From Zobellia roscoffensis (lineage in GTDB: Bacteria; Bacteroidota; Bacteroidia; Flavobacteriales; Flavobacteriaceae): a stretch of 64,000 bases of DNA. The translations under genes and the position numbers were made by a program. Location: NCBI RefSeq assembly GCF_015330165.1, contig NZ_JADDXT010000002.1, forward strand, positions 3,561,646 through 3,625,645. Reading direction: 5' to 3'. Every line of letters starts with the position of its first letter. Within the stretch, counting starts at the first letter, position 1. Below the pieces are notes generated by a model that had not been told where the DNA came from, ran no database searches, and was given only the letters and a program-made list of their open reading frames with translations. Of this stretch, positions 27,900-39,400 are shown piece after piece.

Positions 27900-29831
27900 A
27901 TGATAAAAGAATACCTAATTAATAATGCTCATAAGTACGCATCTAAATGGCTTGTTTTGGCTATAGATGTGGTAATGATAGCTGTTTCTTTTGTGTTATC
28001 GTACATCATACGGTTTAACCTCACCTTAGACTTTGATATTGATAAGTTATTCGTCCAATTACCAATTATTTCTTTAATTGCATTGGCTTCCTTTGTTTTT
28101 ACAGGGTCTTATAAAGGTGTGGTGAGACACACAGGTGTCAGGGATGTTTATAATATATTCAATGCTATTTGTCTATCTAGTATTTTACTGATATCTATGG
28201 TTCTGTTTAATCGTGAACTAGGGGTTTTTGAAAATTTCACAGTTCCATTAGGTATTATTATTATACATAGTTTGTTGAGTTTTGTAGCTCTTACAGCTTC
28301 TCGTTACGTATTTAAGTCGCTTTATACCAATTTTATGGCTCGTGACTTTAAGGTAAATAAAAATGTATTGATTTTTGGTGCTGGTGAGTCAGGAATACTA
28401 ACACAAAGTGCACTTGTAAACCATACGAAGAGTAGGGTGAGGGTTGTGGGATATATAGATGAAGACGAGAAGAAAGTAGGGAAACAGATAAATGGGGTGA
28501 AAGTCTTTCATAAAGATATACTTAATAGGGAATTCATTCTAAAAAATAGTATTTCTGAAGTAATATTCTCAATTCAAAATATAGACCCTAAAGGCCTTAG
28601 TGTATTAGTTGAAGGGTTGGTTGATTTTCCCGTTCAGGTGAAAATTGTTCCTCCTGTAGAGCAATGGATTAATGGAGAACTTAAGGTTTCACAAATTAAA
28701 CAGATTCAAATAGAGGATTTATTGGATAGGGCTCCTATTAATATTAAAAACTCTAAAATTTCTGAGCAAGTTAGGGATAAAGTTGTACTTGTTACGGGTG
28801 GGGCAGGTTCCATAGGTAGTGAAATTGTACGTCAAGTATGTACATATAATTATAAGTCACTTATTGTTATAGATCAATCTGAATCTGCCTTATATGATTT
28901 ACAGCAAGAATTGAAGCAAAATGGGTTCCATAATTTCATGCCTATTGTAGGAGATGTTAGGGACAAGAATAGATTAAATAATCTTTTTCAAGAATATAAA
29001 CCTAATGTTGTTTTTCATGCTGCAGCGTACAAGCATGTGCCATTAATGGAATATAACGCGTACGAAGCTATTAAAATAAATGTAGCGGGAACAAAAGTAG
29101 TCGCGGATTTGTCTATAGCTCATAATGTAGATAAATTTATCTTCATTTCTACAGATAAGGCGGTTAACCCTACAAACGTTATGGGGGCGACCAAGAGAAT
29201 TGCAGAGATGTATATTAGCTGCATGCAGCAGAAAGGAAGAACTAAATTTATTACTACACGTTTTGGTAATGTATTAGGGTCTAACGGTTCTGTTATTCCG
29301 CTTTTCAAGAAGCAAATTGATAAAGGAGGTCCTTTAACAGTTACTCACGAAAATGTCACTAGGTTTTTTATGACTATACCAGAAGCTTCTCAGCTTGTTT
29401 TAGAAGCAGGAGCAATGGGTGATGGTGGTGAAATTTTCATATTTGACATGGGTGAGTCGGTTAAGATATTCGATTTGGCTAAGAATATGATTAAACTTTC
29501 CGGACTTAAGTATCCTGAAGATATTGATATAAAAATTACAGGTTTGCGTCCGGGTGAAAAATTGTACGAAGAATTATTGGCAAATGGCGAAAACACTTTG
29601 CCCACATACCACAAAAAAATCATGATAGGTAAAACCAGGGAACTTGATTATACCTTAGTTAGATCTAAAATTGATGAGCTTTGTGTGTCCAATATGTTCT
29701 TCAATGAAAGTACGGTTAGTTTAATGAAAGAGATAGTTCCAGAATTTATTTCAAATAACTCAGAACTATGTCTATTAGATAAGAAGAAAGAAAACAAGAC
29801 TAAGAATCATCCGCTTAAAAAAGTTCTATAA
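27900..29831 (+). CDS. capD: membrane-bound nucleotide-sugar 4,6-dehydratase (CapD/PglF/WbpM family)
   Basis: 643 residues. Four membrane helices fill about residues 15-130 (LVLAIDVVMIAVSFVLSYII onward). A first Rossmann-like domain follows (VLIFGAGESGILTQSAL). The C-terminal SDR domain has VTGGAGSIGSEIVRQV, FHAAAYKHVPLME and the active-site variant STDKAVNPTNVMGATKR, in which Met replaces the usual Tyr, as in PglF/FlaA1. It dehydrates UDP-GlcNAc to UDP-4-keto-6-deoxy-GlcNAc at the membrane. It follows the aminotransferase by 4 bp and precedes Wza by 40 bp, so the three are probably co-transcribed. Confidence 0.9.
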   Translation: MIKEYLINNAHKYASKWLVLAIDVVMIAVSFVLSYIIRFNLTLDFDIDKLFVQLPIISLIALASFVFTGSYKGVVRHTGVRDVYNIFNAICLSSILLISMVLFNRELGVFENFTVPLGIIIIHSLLSFVALTASRYVFKSLYTNFMARDFKVNKNVLIFGAGESGILTQSALVNHTKSRVRVVGYIDEDEKKVGKQINGVKVFHKDILNREFILKNSISEVIFSIQNIDPKGLSVLVEGLVDFPVQVKIVPPVEQWINGELKVSQIKQIQIEDLLDRAPINIKNSKISEQVRDKVVLVTGGAGSIGSEIVRQVCTYNYKSLIVIDQSESALYDLQQELKQNGFHNFMPIVGDVRDKNRLNNLFQEYKPNVVFHAAAYKHVPLMEYNAYEAIKINVAGTKVVADLSIAHNVDKFIFISTDKAVNPTNVMGATKRIAEMYISCMQQKGRTKFITTRFGNVLGSNGSVIPLFKKQIDKGGPLTVTHENVTRFFMTIPEASQLVLEAGAMGDGGEIFIFDMGESVKIFDLAKNMIKLSGLKYPEDIDIKITGLRPGEKLYEELLANGENTLPTYHKKIMIGKTRELDYTLVRSKIDELCVSNMFFNESTVSLMKEIVPEFISNNSELCLLDKKKENKTKNHPLKKVL

Positions 29832-29871
29832 GCTTTTAATTTGCTATCATTGCATCAAAATTACAAACACT

Positions 29872-30669
29872 ATGTCCATAAATAAAATGAGTTCAATTAA
29901 TATTTTTAGGTCCTTAAAAAGTACTATTCCTCTTTTAATCGTTTCGGTTGTACTATTATCTTCTTGTGCTACGAGAAAAGAAGTTGTGTATTTCCAAAAT
30001 ACAGGAGATTTTGAAACTTTGGTAGATAAAAATAGTTTTACGCCTAAGTTCAAGGTTGATGATTTAGTAAGCATTTATGTATCCACATTAGATAGCGAGG
30101 CAAGTGCACCGTTTAATTTATTTAGAGGTGGTTCAGAAGGAGGTGTGAGACCAGAACAAGTTGATTATTTAATAGATAAAGATGGAGAAATAGATTTTCC
30201 GGTTATTGGCAAAGTTAAAATAGCTGGACTATCTGGGGAAGAAGTTAGATTGCTGTTAAGAGGGAAACTTTCAGATTACCTAAAAGATCCTATCATTAAT
30301 ATAAGGTTGCGTAATTTTAGTGTGTCTATTTTGGGAGAGGTTAATAGACCTGGAACATACCCTGTTGATGGTGAGCGAATCACTATTATGGAAGCTTTAG
30401 GTTTTGCTGGGGATTTAACTATTAAGGGTAAGCGTGAAAATGTTATGGTAATTAGAGATTTTGACGGAACTAAAGTGTATACAAGAATTAATTTAACAGA
30501 AAAGGAGGCACTCAGTTCACCTGTTTACTATTTGACTCAAAATGACATTGTGTATGTAGAGCCAAATAGTTCGGCAATTAAAACGTCTACACTTGATAAT
30601 AGAGCCTCTATTTATGTTTCGGTAGCTTCATTATTGATTACATCAACAGTACTTTTAATAAGAAATTAA
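29872..30669 (+). CDS. wza: polysaccharide export outer-membrane lipoprotein (Wza-type)
   Basis: 265 residues. Type II signal peptide with lipobox LLSSCATRKE (Cys32). The Poly_export domain starts about residue 55 (KVDDLVSIYVSTLDSEASAP) with DYLIDKDGEIDFPVIGKVKI, and one SLBB domain follows (VSILGEVNRPGTYPV). A last hydrophobic segment (IYVSVASLLITSTVLLIR) could be the membrane-spanning helix. It is shorter than E. coli Wza (about 380), as is usual in Bacteroidota. Forms the export channel with Wzc, encoded 28 bp downstream. An internal start at Met6 is possible. Confidence 0.9.
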   Translation: MSINKMSSINIFRSLKSTIPLLIVSVVLLSSCATRKEVVYFQNTGDFETLVDKNSFTPKFKVDDLVSIYVSTLDSEASAPFNLFRGGSEGGVRPEQVDYLIDKDGEIDFPVIGKVKIAGLSGEEVRLLLRGKLSDYLKDPIINIRLRNFSVSILGEVNRPGTYPVDGERITIMEALGFAGDLTIKGKRENVMVIRDFDGTKVYTRINLTEKEALSSPVYYLTQNDIVYVEPNSSAIKTSTLDNRASIYVSVASLLITSTVLLIRN

Positions 30670-30697
30670 ATCAAACTGAAAATTTTAACTGTAAACA

Positions 30698-33079
30698 ATG
30701 AGCTTGAATACTCAAAATACGCTAATGAACAATTCGTTTGATATAAAAGAAAAGCTCAACACCTATACGTCTCATTGGAAGTGGTTTTTGATTTGTGTAA
30801 TTTTCGCTTTGATTCTAGCATATTTAAATATTAGATATTCAACGCCTAAGTATGCTGTGCAAACTCAAGTCCAGATTTTGGATGAAAAAGGTTCAGGGTC
30901 AGAACTTGATTTGTTTAAAGATTTAGAAGTTTTTGGAGGAGCAAAAACAAAGGTAGAAGATGAAATTCAGATTATTAATTCACGTTCAAATTGGATAGAA
31001 GTAGTAAAAGAATTAGGGTTGAACACCAAGGTTTTGATTCAAGGTAATATTAAAGAATCTGAACTTTATTCAACTCCACCTGTGAAATTAAATTTTATAG
31101 CCCCGGATTCTATTATCAATAGGGCTAAGTTGAACTTTTTTCTTACTATTTCTTCTTCTACTACCTTTGGTTATACAGAGGAAGAAGATAAGCCAGTGAA
31201 AATATATGCTTTTGGTAAGAATGTTTCCACGCCTATAGGAGATATTGTTATTACACCAAACGTAGCGAACTTTGAAAGTTATAAGGATAAAAAACTTAGA
31301 GTTTCAGTGGTGCCAATTGAAGATGCTGCACAAGGCTATAGAGGAAGTGTATTAATCTCTACTTCTGATGAATATTCTAATATTTTGAATATTAGATTAG
31401 AGGATCCAATTAAGGAGAAGGCAGAAAATATGTTAAATACCTTAGTGGATGTTTATAATAGAAATGCTATTGAAGATAAACAAATAATAGCGGATCGAAC
31501 CTCTAATTTTATTGAAGAAAGAATTGCTAATATCGCAGGACGATTATCTAGTGTTGATCAGTCGGCAGAAGACTTTAAAACAGAGAAAGGAGTTACTGAT
31601 ATAGCTTCTGAGACAAATGTTAATCTTAATGTTGGAGTTGCTAACCAGCAAGAGCTAGCGAATGCTAGAAACCAGCTTAATATGGCTGCTTCAATGCAGC
31701 AAATTGTTCAGCAACAAGGGGGCTACGAAGTCCTTCCTACTAATATAGGGCTTTCTGATCCTACTATTGCTAGTACTACGGATCGTTATAATCAACTTGT
31801 TTTAGAGCGTAAACGGTTATTGAAGAGCTCTAATGAAAAAAACCCGGTTATTGTAAACTTAGATCAGCAAATTGCCGGTTTAAAAAGCAGTATGCAATCC
31901 AGTTTGAACAGTACGGTTAACAATCTTGGAATGACGGTTAACTCACTTAGTGGTCAACAAGCTAGGTTTAATTCTAAAATTTATTCGGCACCAGCAAATG
32001 AAAAGGCATTGAGAGACATAACCCGTAAACAGCAAACTACGGAATCTCTATATCTATATTTATTACAAAAGAGGGAGGAATCTCAAATAGCGGTAGCGTC
32101 TACCTCTCCTAAATCTAAAATTGTAGATCATGCTTATGCGGTGAGTAAAATGCCAGTGTCCCCGAAGAAGCCTATTATATATTTGGCATCATTGATATTG
32201 GGGCTTTTGGTTCCTTTTTCCGTAATCTATGTAAAAGATTTAATGGATAATAAGGTGCACAATATGCATTCTTTGGAAAAACTTGTGAGTGAAGTTCCAG
32301 TTCTTGGAGAACTGCCAAGTTTAACTAAAAATGATGAAAAGTTTGTCGTTAAAGAAGATCGTTCTGTTCTAGCGGAATCTTTACGAATTATACGTACAAA
32401 TTTAGATTATCTTCTGAAAACGAAAAAAAGTGATAATAAAGGACATGTGGTATATGTTACTTCTAGTGTTCCAGGAGAAGGGAAAACTTTTTTGTCTACT
32501 AATCTTTCAATGATATTGGCAAGTACAAATAAGAGAGTATTGCTAATAGGAGCAGATATACGAAACCCTAAATTATATACTTTCTTTACTAGTGGAGATG
32601 TTGATAAAATGTCCAAGGCTACTCGTAATAAAGATGCAGGATTGACAGAGTATTTATATGATAACACTTTAGACGTTAAAGATATAGTTAATCCTATGCT
32701 AGTTCATAGAAATACTATAGATGTGATTTACTCGGGACGTATACCTCCTAACCCAGCCGAGCTATTGATGAGTTCTCGAGTGGGACAATTAATAGATGAA
32801 GTTTCTAAAAATTACGACTATATAATTGTAGATACAGCTCCGTTAATGGTTGTTACAGATACCTTATTAATTAGCGATTATGCAGATTTGTTGTTATATG
32901 TCACAAGAGCGGGTGTAACCGAGTTAAGCGCAGTTGATTTTCCGATTAAATTGCAAAAAGAAGGAAAAATAAAAGGTTTATCCTTTATCGTAAACGATGT
33001 AGCTTCCTCTAATTTAGGTTATGGAGGGAAGTATGGGTATGGGTATGGGAAAACTCAGAAAAAGTGGTGGAAATTATAA
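30698..33079 (+). CDS. wzc: Wzc-type polysaccharide co-polymerase / BY-kinase
   Basis: 793 residues. A Wzz domain lies between two membrane helices (about 28-45 and 490-510), with a coiled-coil periplasmic part between. The cytoplasmic BY-kinase has a Walker A motif in SSVPGEGKTFLSTNLS (about residues 588-603), Walker A' in LLIGADIRNPKL and Walker B in YIIVDTAPLMVVTD. The Tyr-rich tail GYGGKYGYGYGK carries five Tyr for autophosphorylation. It controls chain length and export with Wza. The matching phosphatase (CpsB type) is not adjacent: it lies 6.5 kb away at 39627 on the other strand. A strong terminator follows. Confidence 0.93.
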   Translation: MSLNTQNTLMNNSFDIKEKLNTYTSHWKWFLICVIFALILAYLNIRYSTPKYAVQTQVQILDEKGSGSELDLFKDLEVFGGAKTKVEDEIQIINSRSNWIEVVKELGLNTKVLIQGNIKESELYSTPPVKLNFIAPDSIINRAKLNFFLTISSSTTFGYTEEEDKPVKIYAFGKNVSTPIGDIVITPNVANFESYKDKKLRVSVVPIEDAAQGYRGSVLISTSDEYSNILNIRLEDPIKEKAENMLNTLVDVYNRNAIEDKQIIADRTSNFIEERIANIAGRLSSVDQSAEDFKTEKGVTDIASETNVNLNVGVANQQELANARNQLNMAASMQQIVQQQGGYEVLPTNIGLSDPTIASTTDRYNQLVLERKRLLKSSNEKNPVIVNLDQQIAGLKSSMQSSLNSTVNNLGMTVNSLSGQQARFNSKIYSAPANEKALRDITRKQQTTESLYLYLLQKREESQIAVASTSPKSKIVDHAYAVSKMPVSPKKPIIYLASLILGLLVPFSVIYVKDLMDNKVHNMHSLEKLVSEVPVLGELPSLTKNDEKFVVKEDRSVLAESLRIIRTNLDYLLKTKKSDNKGHVVYVTSSVPGEGKTFLSTNLSMILASTNKRVLLIGADIRNPKLYTFFTSGDVDKMSKATRNKDAGLTEYLYDNTLDVKDIVNPMLVHRNTIDVIYSGRIPPNPAELLMSSRVGQLIDEVSKNYDYIIVDTAPLMVVTDTLLISDYADLLLYVTRAGVTELSAVDFPIKLQKEGKIKGLSFIVNDVASSNLGYGGKYGYGYGKTQKKWWKL

Positions 33080-33104
33080 AGATTGTATTTTTATATAGAG
33101 TAAT

Positions 33105-33131
33105 AAAACCCCGAAATATTTCGGGGTTTTT
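33105..33131 (+). terminator. rho-independent terminator of wzc
   Basis: A perfect 26-bp palindrome (33105-33130), read as an 11-bp stem with a 4-base loop, ending in T5. It lies 25 bp after the wzc stop and closes the operon that began at 26765. Confidence 0.88.
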
Positions 33132-33361
33132 ATATTTAATTAGAAAATGTTTTTTAATTAGTTATTTTCGTCTTGTTAGTTAATTCTCCCGCAATATAGT
33201 TTTATCTGTATAATATGCTTTTTCTTAAATGGGAAAAATGGGTTGTCAACCTAAGGTTTATATAAAGCTTTTAATCCTATAATTGTTTTGTAATTTATCG
33301 AAGTTCGGTCTTGTTTTGACGAAAAGAGGTAGGGTATTATAGCCTTAAAGTGTTATTAGAT

Positions 33362-33369
33362 TATATTTG
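33362..33369 (+). promoter_or_regulatory. candidate -7 element of the giant T9SS protein gene
   Basis: TATATTTG matches TAnnTTTG, 50 bp upstream of the ATG at 33420. No -33 TTG lies at standard spacing. Confidence 0.4.
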
Positions 33370-33419
33370 TGACTTGCGTTAAAAATACGTTTTAAGAAAA
33401 TATCAAACACGTTTTGAAT

Positions 33420-36400
33420 ATGAAAAATAATTACATAACTGGTTTTTTTATTGCTTGCTTTACAGTTTTTTTTGCTGGCATTTCTCAAGTAAAGGCTCAG
33501 TTGCCAGATGATTTTCAGCTAGTAGAAATGTATTCGGGCTTTACTAATGCGACTTCAATGACTTTTTCTCCGGACGGGAGAATATTTGTTTTGGATCGTT
33601 TTGGTGAAATGTTAATTCATAAACCAGACTTGTTTTCAACAGTTAGTGCAGGTACTATACCTGTTTTTCATGGTGCAGAAGATGGTCTTTTAGCAATGGC
33701 TTTTGACCCAAATTTCGAGTCTAACAATTGGATATACGTGTATTACTCTCTTGTTGGTGAAGAAGCAAATAGAATTTCAAGATTTACAATGAATGGTGAC
33801 AGTATTGACTTGTCATCCGAAATAAACATGTTACAATGGCCAGTACAACGGGAAGTAAGTTATCATGCTGGTGGGGATATGGGGTTCGATTCACAAGGAA
33901 ATTTATTGCTGTCAATTGGAGATAACTCTAATCATGGTGAATATGCTGCTGTACGTGAGGATTTTAGTCCTAGCAGTGCAGAAAAAAGTTCTTCTAATAC
34001 TAATGATTATAGAGGTAAAATCCTAAGAATAAAACCCCAAGCTAATGGAACTTATACAATTCCCGCAGGAAATCTTTTTCCAGTTGGAACACCAAACACT
34101 AAACCTGAGATTTACGTAATGGGTGCTCGTAACCCTTATCGCTTTTTTATTGATAAACAGAATAATGATTGGCTCTTTTGGGGTGAGGTGGGAGCTGATG
34201 CTAATGAATCAGGAGAAGAGGGCCCCATTGGTATGGATGAAATGAACCTAACCAAAGAAGCTGGTAATTATGGATGGCCCTATTTTTCAGGAAAGAATGA
34301 GGCCTATAAAATCAATCATTCTACCCCACAATATAATGACCCAAATTCTCCGAAGAATTTTTCAACGTGGAATACAGGTATTACGAATTTACCACCTGCA
34401 GAGCCTTCTTGGTTAGAGTTTACACGAGAAAGCAATACATGGTCAATCTTTTCTGGTCCTCGTTATTATCATAATGCTTCATTAACAGATCAGCAAAGGC
34501 TACCTATAGAGTTTGATGGGGTGTTATTTTATTATAATTTCAATAATAGTAAAGTCTATGCAGTTAAGATGGATGCAAACGGTACAGTTATAAGTACAGA
34601 ACAGCTTGCTCCATCTGTTTTTCCAACAGGTTCCAAGGATGGTTATATAGACATGGAAATTGGACCTGACGGGCATATGTATATTTTAGAGTATGGAGTT
34701 GGCTGTTGTAAAGATGGAGATGGAAGTGGACGATTAGTTCGGGTAGATTATACGGGTATTGTTACTAATTCACCCCCAATAGTTTCGGCAGAAGCTGACG
34801 TTGAGGATGGGCCTCTTGATTTAGAGGTAAGTTTCACGAGTGATGGTACCTACGATCCAGACGGAGATACAGGTTTAATATATGAATGGAATTTTGGAGA
34901 TGGAACTCCAATAGTATCAGGGGTAACTGAAACACAGCACACGTATACCACCGAAGGAATATACAACGCTCAATTAAAGGTTATTGATGGTGATGGGGCA
35001 GAAGGGGTTAAGAATATAACCATTTATGCAGGTAATACCAAGGCTCAGTTTAAATTTAATTCTCCATTGGATGGAGGAATAATGGGGTGGGGAGATGATA
35101 TTAACATTGATTTGGAAGTTGTTGATGCCGAAGACGGAAGTACATCTGGTTCAGGCATTGACTGTGCTGATGTAAACATTGTTCCATCTTTAGGTCATCT
35201 TAATCATTTTCATGATGGTAATACTCTAGATGGGTGTCCTAAAAATTATACATTGGAATATGACGGACATAATATTGACGGTGGAGATGACCTTTTCTAC
35301 GTTCTAGGTAGTAATTATAAGGACAAAGGGAACCTTACCTCATTTGGTCAAATTCAATTACACCCCAAGCGGAAGGAAGCTGAATTCTATGATGAGCAGA
35401 ATGGGGTTCAGGTTATAGATAATACAGATTTGTTAGAGGGAGGTGTGCAAGCAATTAGAGTCAACCACAACAGCTACATCGTTTTAGAAGGAAGAAATTT
35501 ATCGAATATATCATCAGTAAAATATTATGTAGCTTCTAATACGACTGGAGGAACAATTGAACTCCGATTAGGCAGTGTCACTGGTACTGTTGTAGCTACT
35601 TCAGCCGTTCCAAATACTGGAGGAGCTACTAATTGGGAATACATTGAAACTAACTTTGTAAATCCAGGAGGTAAAAACGATTTGTATTTTGTTTTTAAAA
35701 ATCCTTCAACTCAACAAAATAGTTTTGATTTAAATTTCATTGAATTTACCGGATCAGGTATATCTATAGATAATTCACCACCGTTGGTTAATTTAGTTAA
35801 AGTTAACACTCCTACGGAGGTAAGTGTAGAGTTTTCGGAATATGTTACGGAAACGACTGCACAAACATTGGCTAATTATGCTATTGATAATGGTGTTACT
35901 ATTAGTTCTGCACTACTATTATCGGACCAACGGACTGTAGTTCTGAGTACATCTTCTTTGAATTCAGGTGTAACGTATGAAATTAATATAAAAAATGTAA
36001 AGAATGTTTCTGGAATTTCAATTATTGAAGATAACCATCCGTTGTCAACTATTAACGCAATTCGTATAAATGTAGGTGGAGGTCAAACTGTTCTTGATGA
36101 TCAAATATTTATAGCGGATACTTATGCCGGTGGGGGTAATCAATTTGATGAAGATATTCCTATAGACGGTACAACAGATGATGCATTATATCAGACAGAA
36201 AGATTTGGTACTTTTTCTTATGAAATACCTGTTCCCTCATCTGGAGAATATGATATTCGGTTACATTTTGCCGAGCTCTTTTTTGGTGTGGGAAGCAGAC
36301 CAGGAAACCCTGGGGATAGGGTGTTTAATATAACAATAGAAGGTAGTCCAGTTCTTACTAATTTCGATATTTTAGCGGAAGTTCCAGCTGCAACAGCATT

Positions 36401-39400
36401 GCAAAAAGAGATTGATAATATATCGGTTACTGATGGTTTTGTTAGTATCTCATTTACATCAATAGAACAAAACCCAAAAGTTTCTGGTATTGAAGTTTTA
36501 CCACCAGATACGTTTGTTGGGGAGGAGAGTAAACCTAAAATCACGATAACTTCTCCAACTAATGGATGGGATGTAAATCAGCCTTTTCAGGTTGCATTTG
36601 CTGTTGAAAACTGGATAATTAATGAAGATGATACGCATGTCCATTATTTTGTTGATGGAACATTAATAGATAAATATTATGGATATGACCCTATACCAAT
36701 TGATGAATTATCGCAAGGAGAACATATAGTAAAGATTGAGTTGTATAATGCAGACCATACGGGTACAGGTATTTATGATGAAGTAAGCGTAAATGTTACA
36801 GGACAAATTACTTGTAATGAAACATCTTTCCCTGAATCATGGTCGGTTAAGCAATTAGAAGAATCTGCATTGCCCTACCCTTCAGTCTATACTTTTGCAA
36901 AATATGACTTGGATGGAGATGGCTTGAGGGATATTGTAACCGGTAGCTGGTGGTATAAGAACCCTGGTTCTGTCAGTGGTGATTGGATTCGTCATGATAT
37001 TGGAGGTAATTTTGGAAATGTGGTTCATGTATATGATTTTGATGGTGATGGAAATTACGATTTGTTAGGAACAGCATTAGGTATTGCTCCTGATGGTAAA
37101 TACGAAAGTGAGGTACTTCTTTGGGCTAAGGGAGATGGCAACGGCAGCTTTAATATATTTAATAACATTCCAGCCGGTAGTACAGGGTATAGCGAACCGT
37201 TTGTTGCAGGATTGGCGGGAGGAGTGTTTAGTGTAAATGGACCCTATCAAATGGCACTCAACTGGAACGGGGCAGAAAAAACAAATGCCCCGATTCAAAT
37301 GCTTACGCCATCATCCAATCCAACAGAAGGTAGTTGGAGTTTAGTAGATATTAGCCAAGAAGGGGAGTCTTCAGGGGAAGATATCCAAGCGGGTGATATT
37401 GATCGTGATGGTGATTTGGATTTATTTCAAGGTGTAAATTGGCTTAGAAATAACGGAAATGGAAATTTTGAAATTTTCAATACGGGTATTACTTATGTTT
37501 CAACTCCAGACCGTGCCCAATTGGCAGATTTTGATCGCGATGGTGATTTAGATGCCGTAGTTGGTCAGTTAAGTGCTGATACGTCTGACCCCGACAGAGA
37601 GGAGTTTTCTTGGTTTGCAGCACCATCTGATCCAACTCAACCATGGGTAAGAAACGTACTTGATACTGACATTTTTGGAAGTTTAAGTGTTTTTGCAGCA
37701 GATATAGACTTTGATGGCGATCAGGATATTATAGTAGGAGAATGGAGAGGTAGCCACCGTCTTATAGCTTTTGAAAACGATCTATGTGGTTCAGGGGAAT
37801 TTAATCTAAAAGTGCTTGATGCAGGAGGTCCTTTGGAACATCATGATGGAGCACGCGTTGTTGATATTGATAATGATGGCGATTTGGATATTATTTCTAA
37901 TGGCTGGAGAAATGATAACCGACCAAGGATTTATGAAAATACCACTATTAGACCTAGTGATGATAGGCCTATTGCAAATGCCGGAGATGATCAAACAGTT
38001 CTTCCTGGGGTCAGTTTAAAATTGAACGGTCAAGGTAGTGATCCTGATGGTGGTGATATTGTTTCTTTTCTGTGGACTCAAGAAAGTGGGCCAAATGAAA
38101 CCACTCTAAGTAACGACAACACTACAAATTTGACAGTGAATGGTTTGGTTGAAGGTATTTATGTTTTCCGCCTAACTATAAAAGATGACGAAGGAGATAC
38201 AGATTATGATGATGTGACAATTACGGTTGGTGATAGTCAGGTGTCTATTTCTCGCATTAATTCTGGAGGAGATGCTTATACTTTTGATGGAAATAATTGG
38301 TCTGCCGATCAGTACTATAATGGCGGTGGTTTTATAACTAATTCTGTGCCAATTGGAAATACTGAAAATGATGAGCTTTATCAATCAGAAAGATATAGAT
38401 CGAGCGGTACTGGAGAACTTATTTACGATATTCCTGTTGCCAATGGAGAGTTAAGTGTAAACTTACATTTTGCAGAAATATACTGGGGTTTGCCAGGTGA
38501 CGGTTCCAGTGGAGGCGCAGGTTCTAGAGTTTTTAACATTGATGTAGAAGGGCAGCAGCAAAAAGAAAATTATGATATTTTTGTTGAAGCTGGAGGAGCT
38601 GCCACCGCTATAGTTGAAACATTTAATGGAATAAATGTAACGGATGGAAGTCTAACCATTACCTTAAGTCCTGTTACGGAATTCCCGAAAATATCAGGTA
38701 TTGAAATAATTGAGCCTGTTGTAGAAGGTGCTCCAACTGCAGATGCAGGTGAAGATCAAATGTTAACTTTGCCTGACAATGATACAGTTATTTCTGGTTC
38801 TGGTTCTGATTCTGATGGAGGGACTGTTACTTTTGCTTGGACACAAGTAAGTGGACCAAATTCTGCTACTTTGAACGGTAATACAACAGCTGAACTTTCA
38901 GTGAGTAGTATGATTGAAGGAGTTTACGTGTTCAGATTAACTGTTACAGATGATGAGAACGAAGTAGTTTCAGATGATGTTAAAGTCACCGTGGTTCCAG
39001 AGAATGGATTATTAGCTGTAGCTGAAGCAGCACCAACGGAGGGTGTATCTCCATTAGAGGTTACATTTACAGGGAGTAACTCAATAGGTGATATTGCTAG
39101 TTATTTGTGGGACTTTAAAGACGGTAAAACTTCAACAGAAGCAGACGCGGCCAATACTTTTATAGCAAATGGATCTTATGACGTAATGTTAACAGTGACT
39201 GATGCTGGTGGAAATACACACTCAGATATAGTTACTATTATAGTTTCAGAAACAGATGAAGGTGATAAAATGGGCTTTATTTTAGAAAAAAACCCTGTTA
39301 GAGAAGGTGTAGCGACTATACGTATTTTGAATCAGCCAGAAGATTTTATGATGTTGGGTATTAACCTACATGATCAGCAAGGACGTTTAATAAGCGGTAT

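Larger units (their letters stand above)
33080..33419. other. 340-bp intergenic region
   Basis: Contains the wzc terminator and a -7-like element upstream of the giant T9SS gene. Nothing else was recognised. Confidence 0.5.

Noticed and set aside
33414..33419. Start of the giant T9SS protein at TTG 33414 (two extra residues)
   Set aside because: An ATG follows two codons later (33420) and gives the same signal peptide. There is no reason to prefer TTG.
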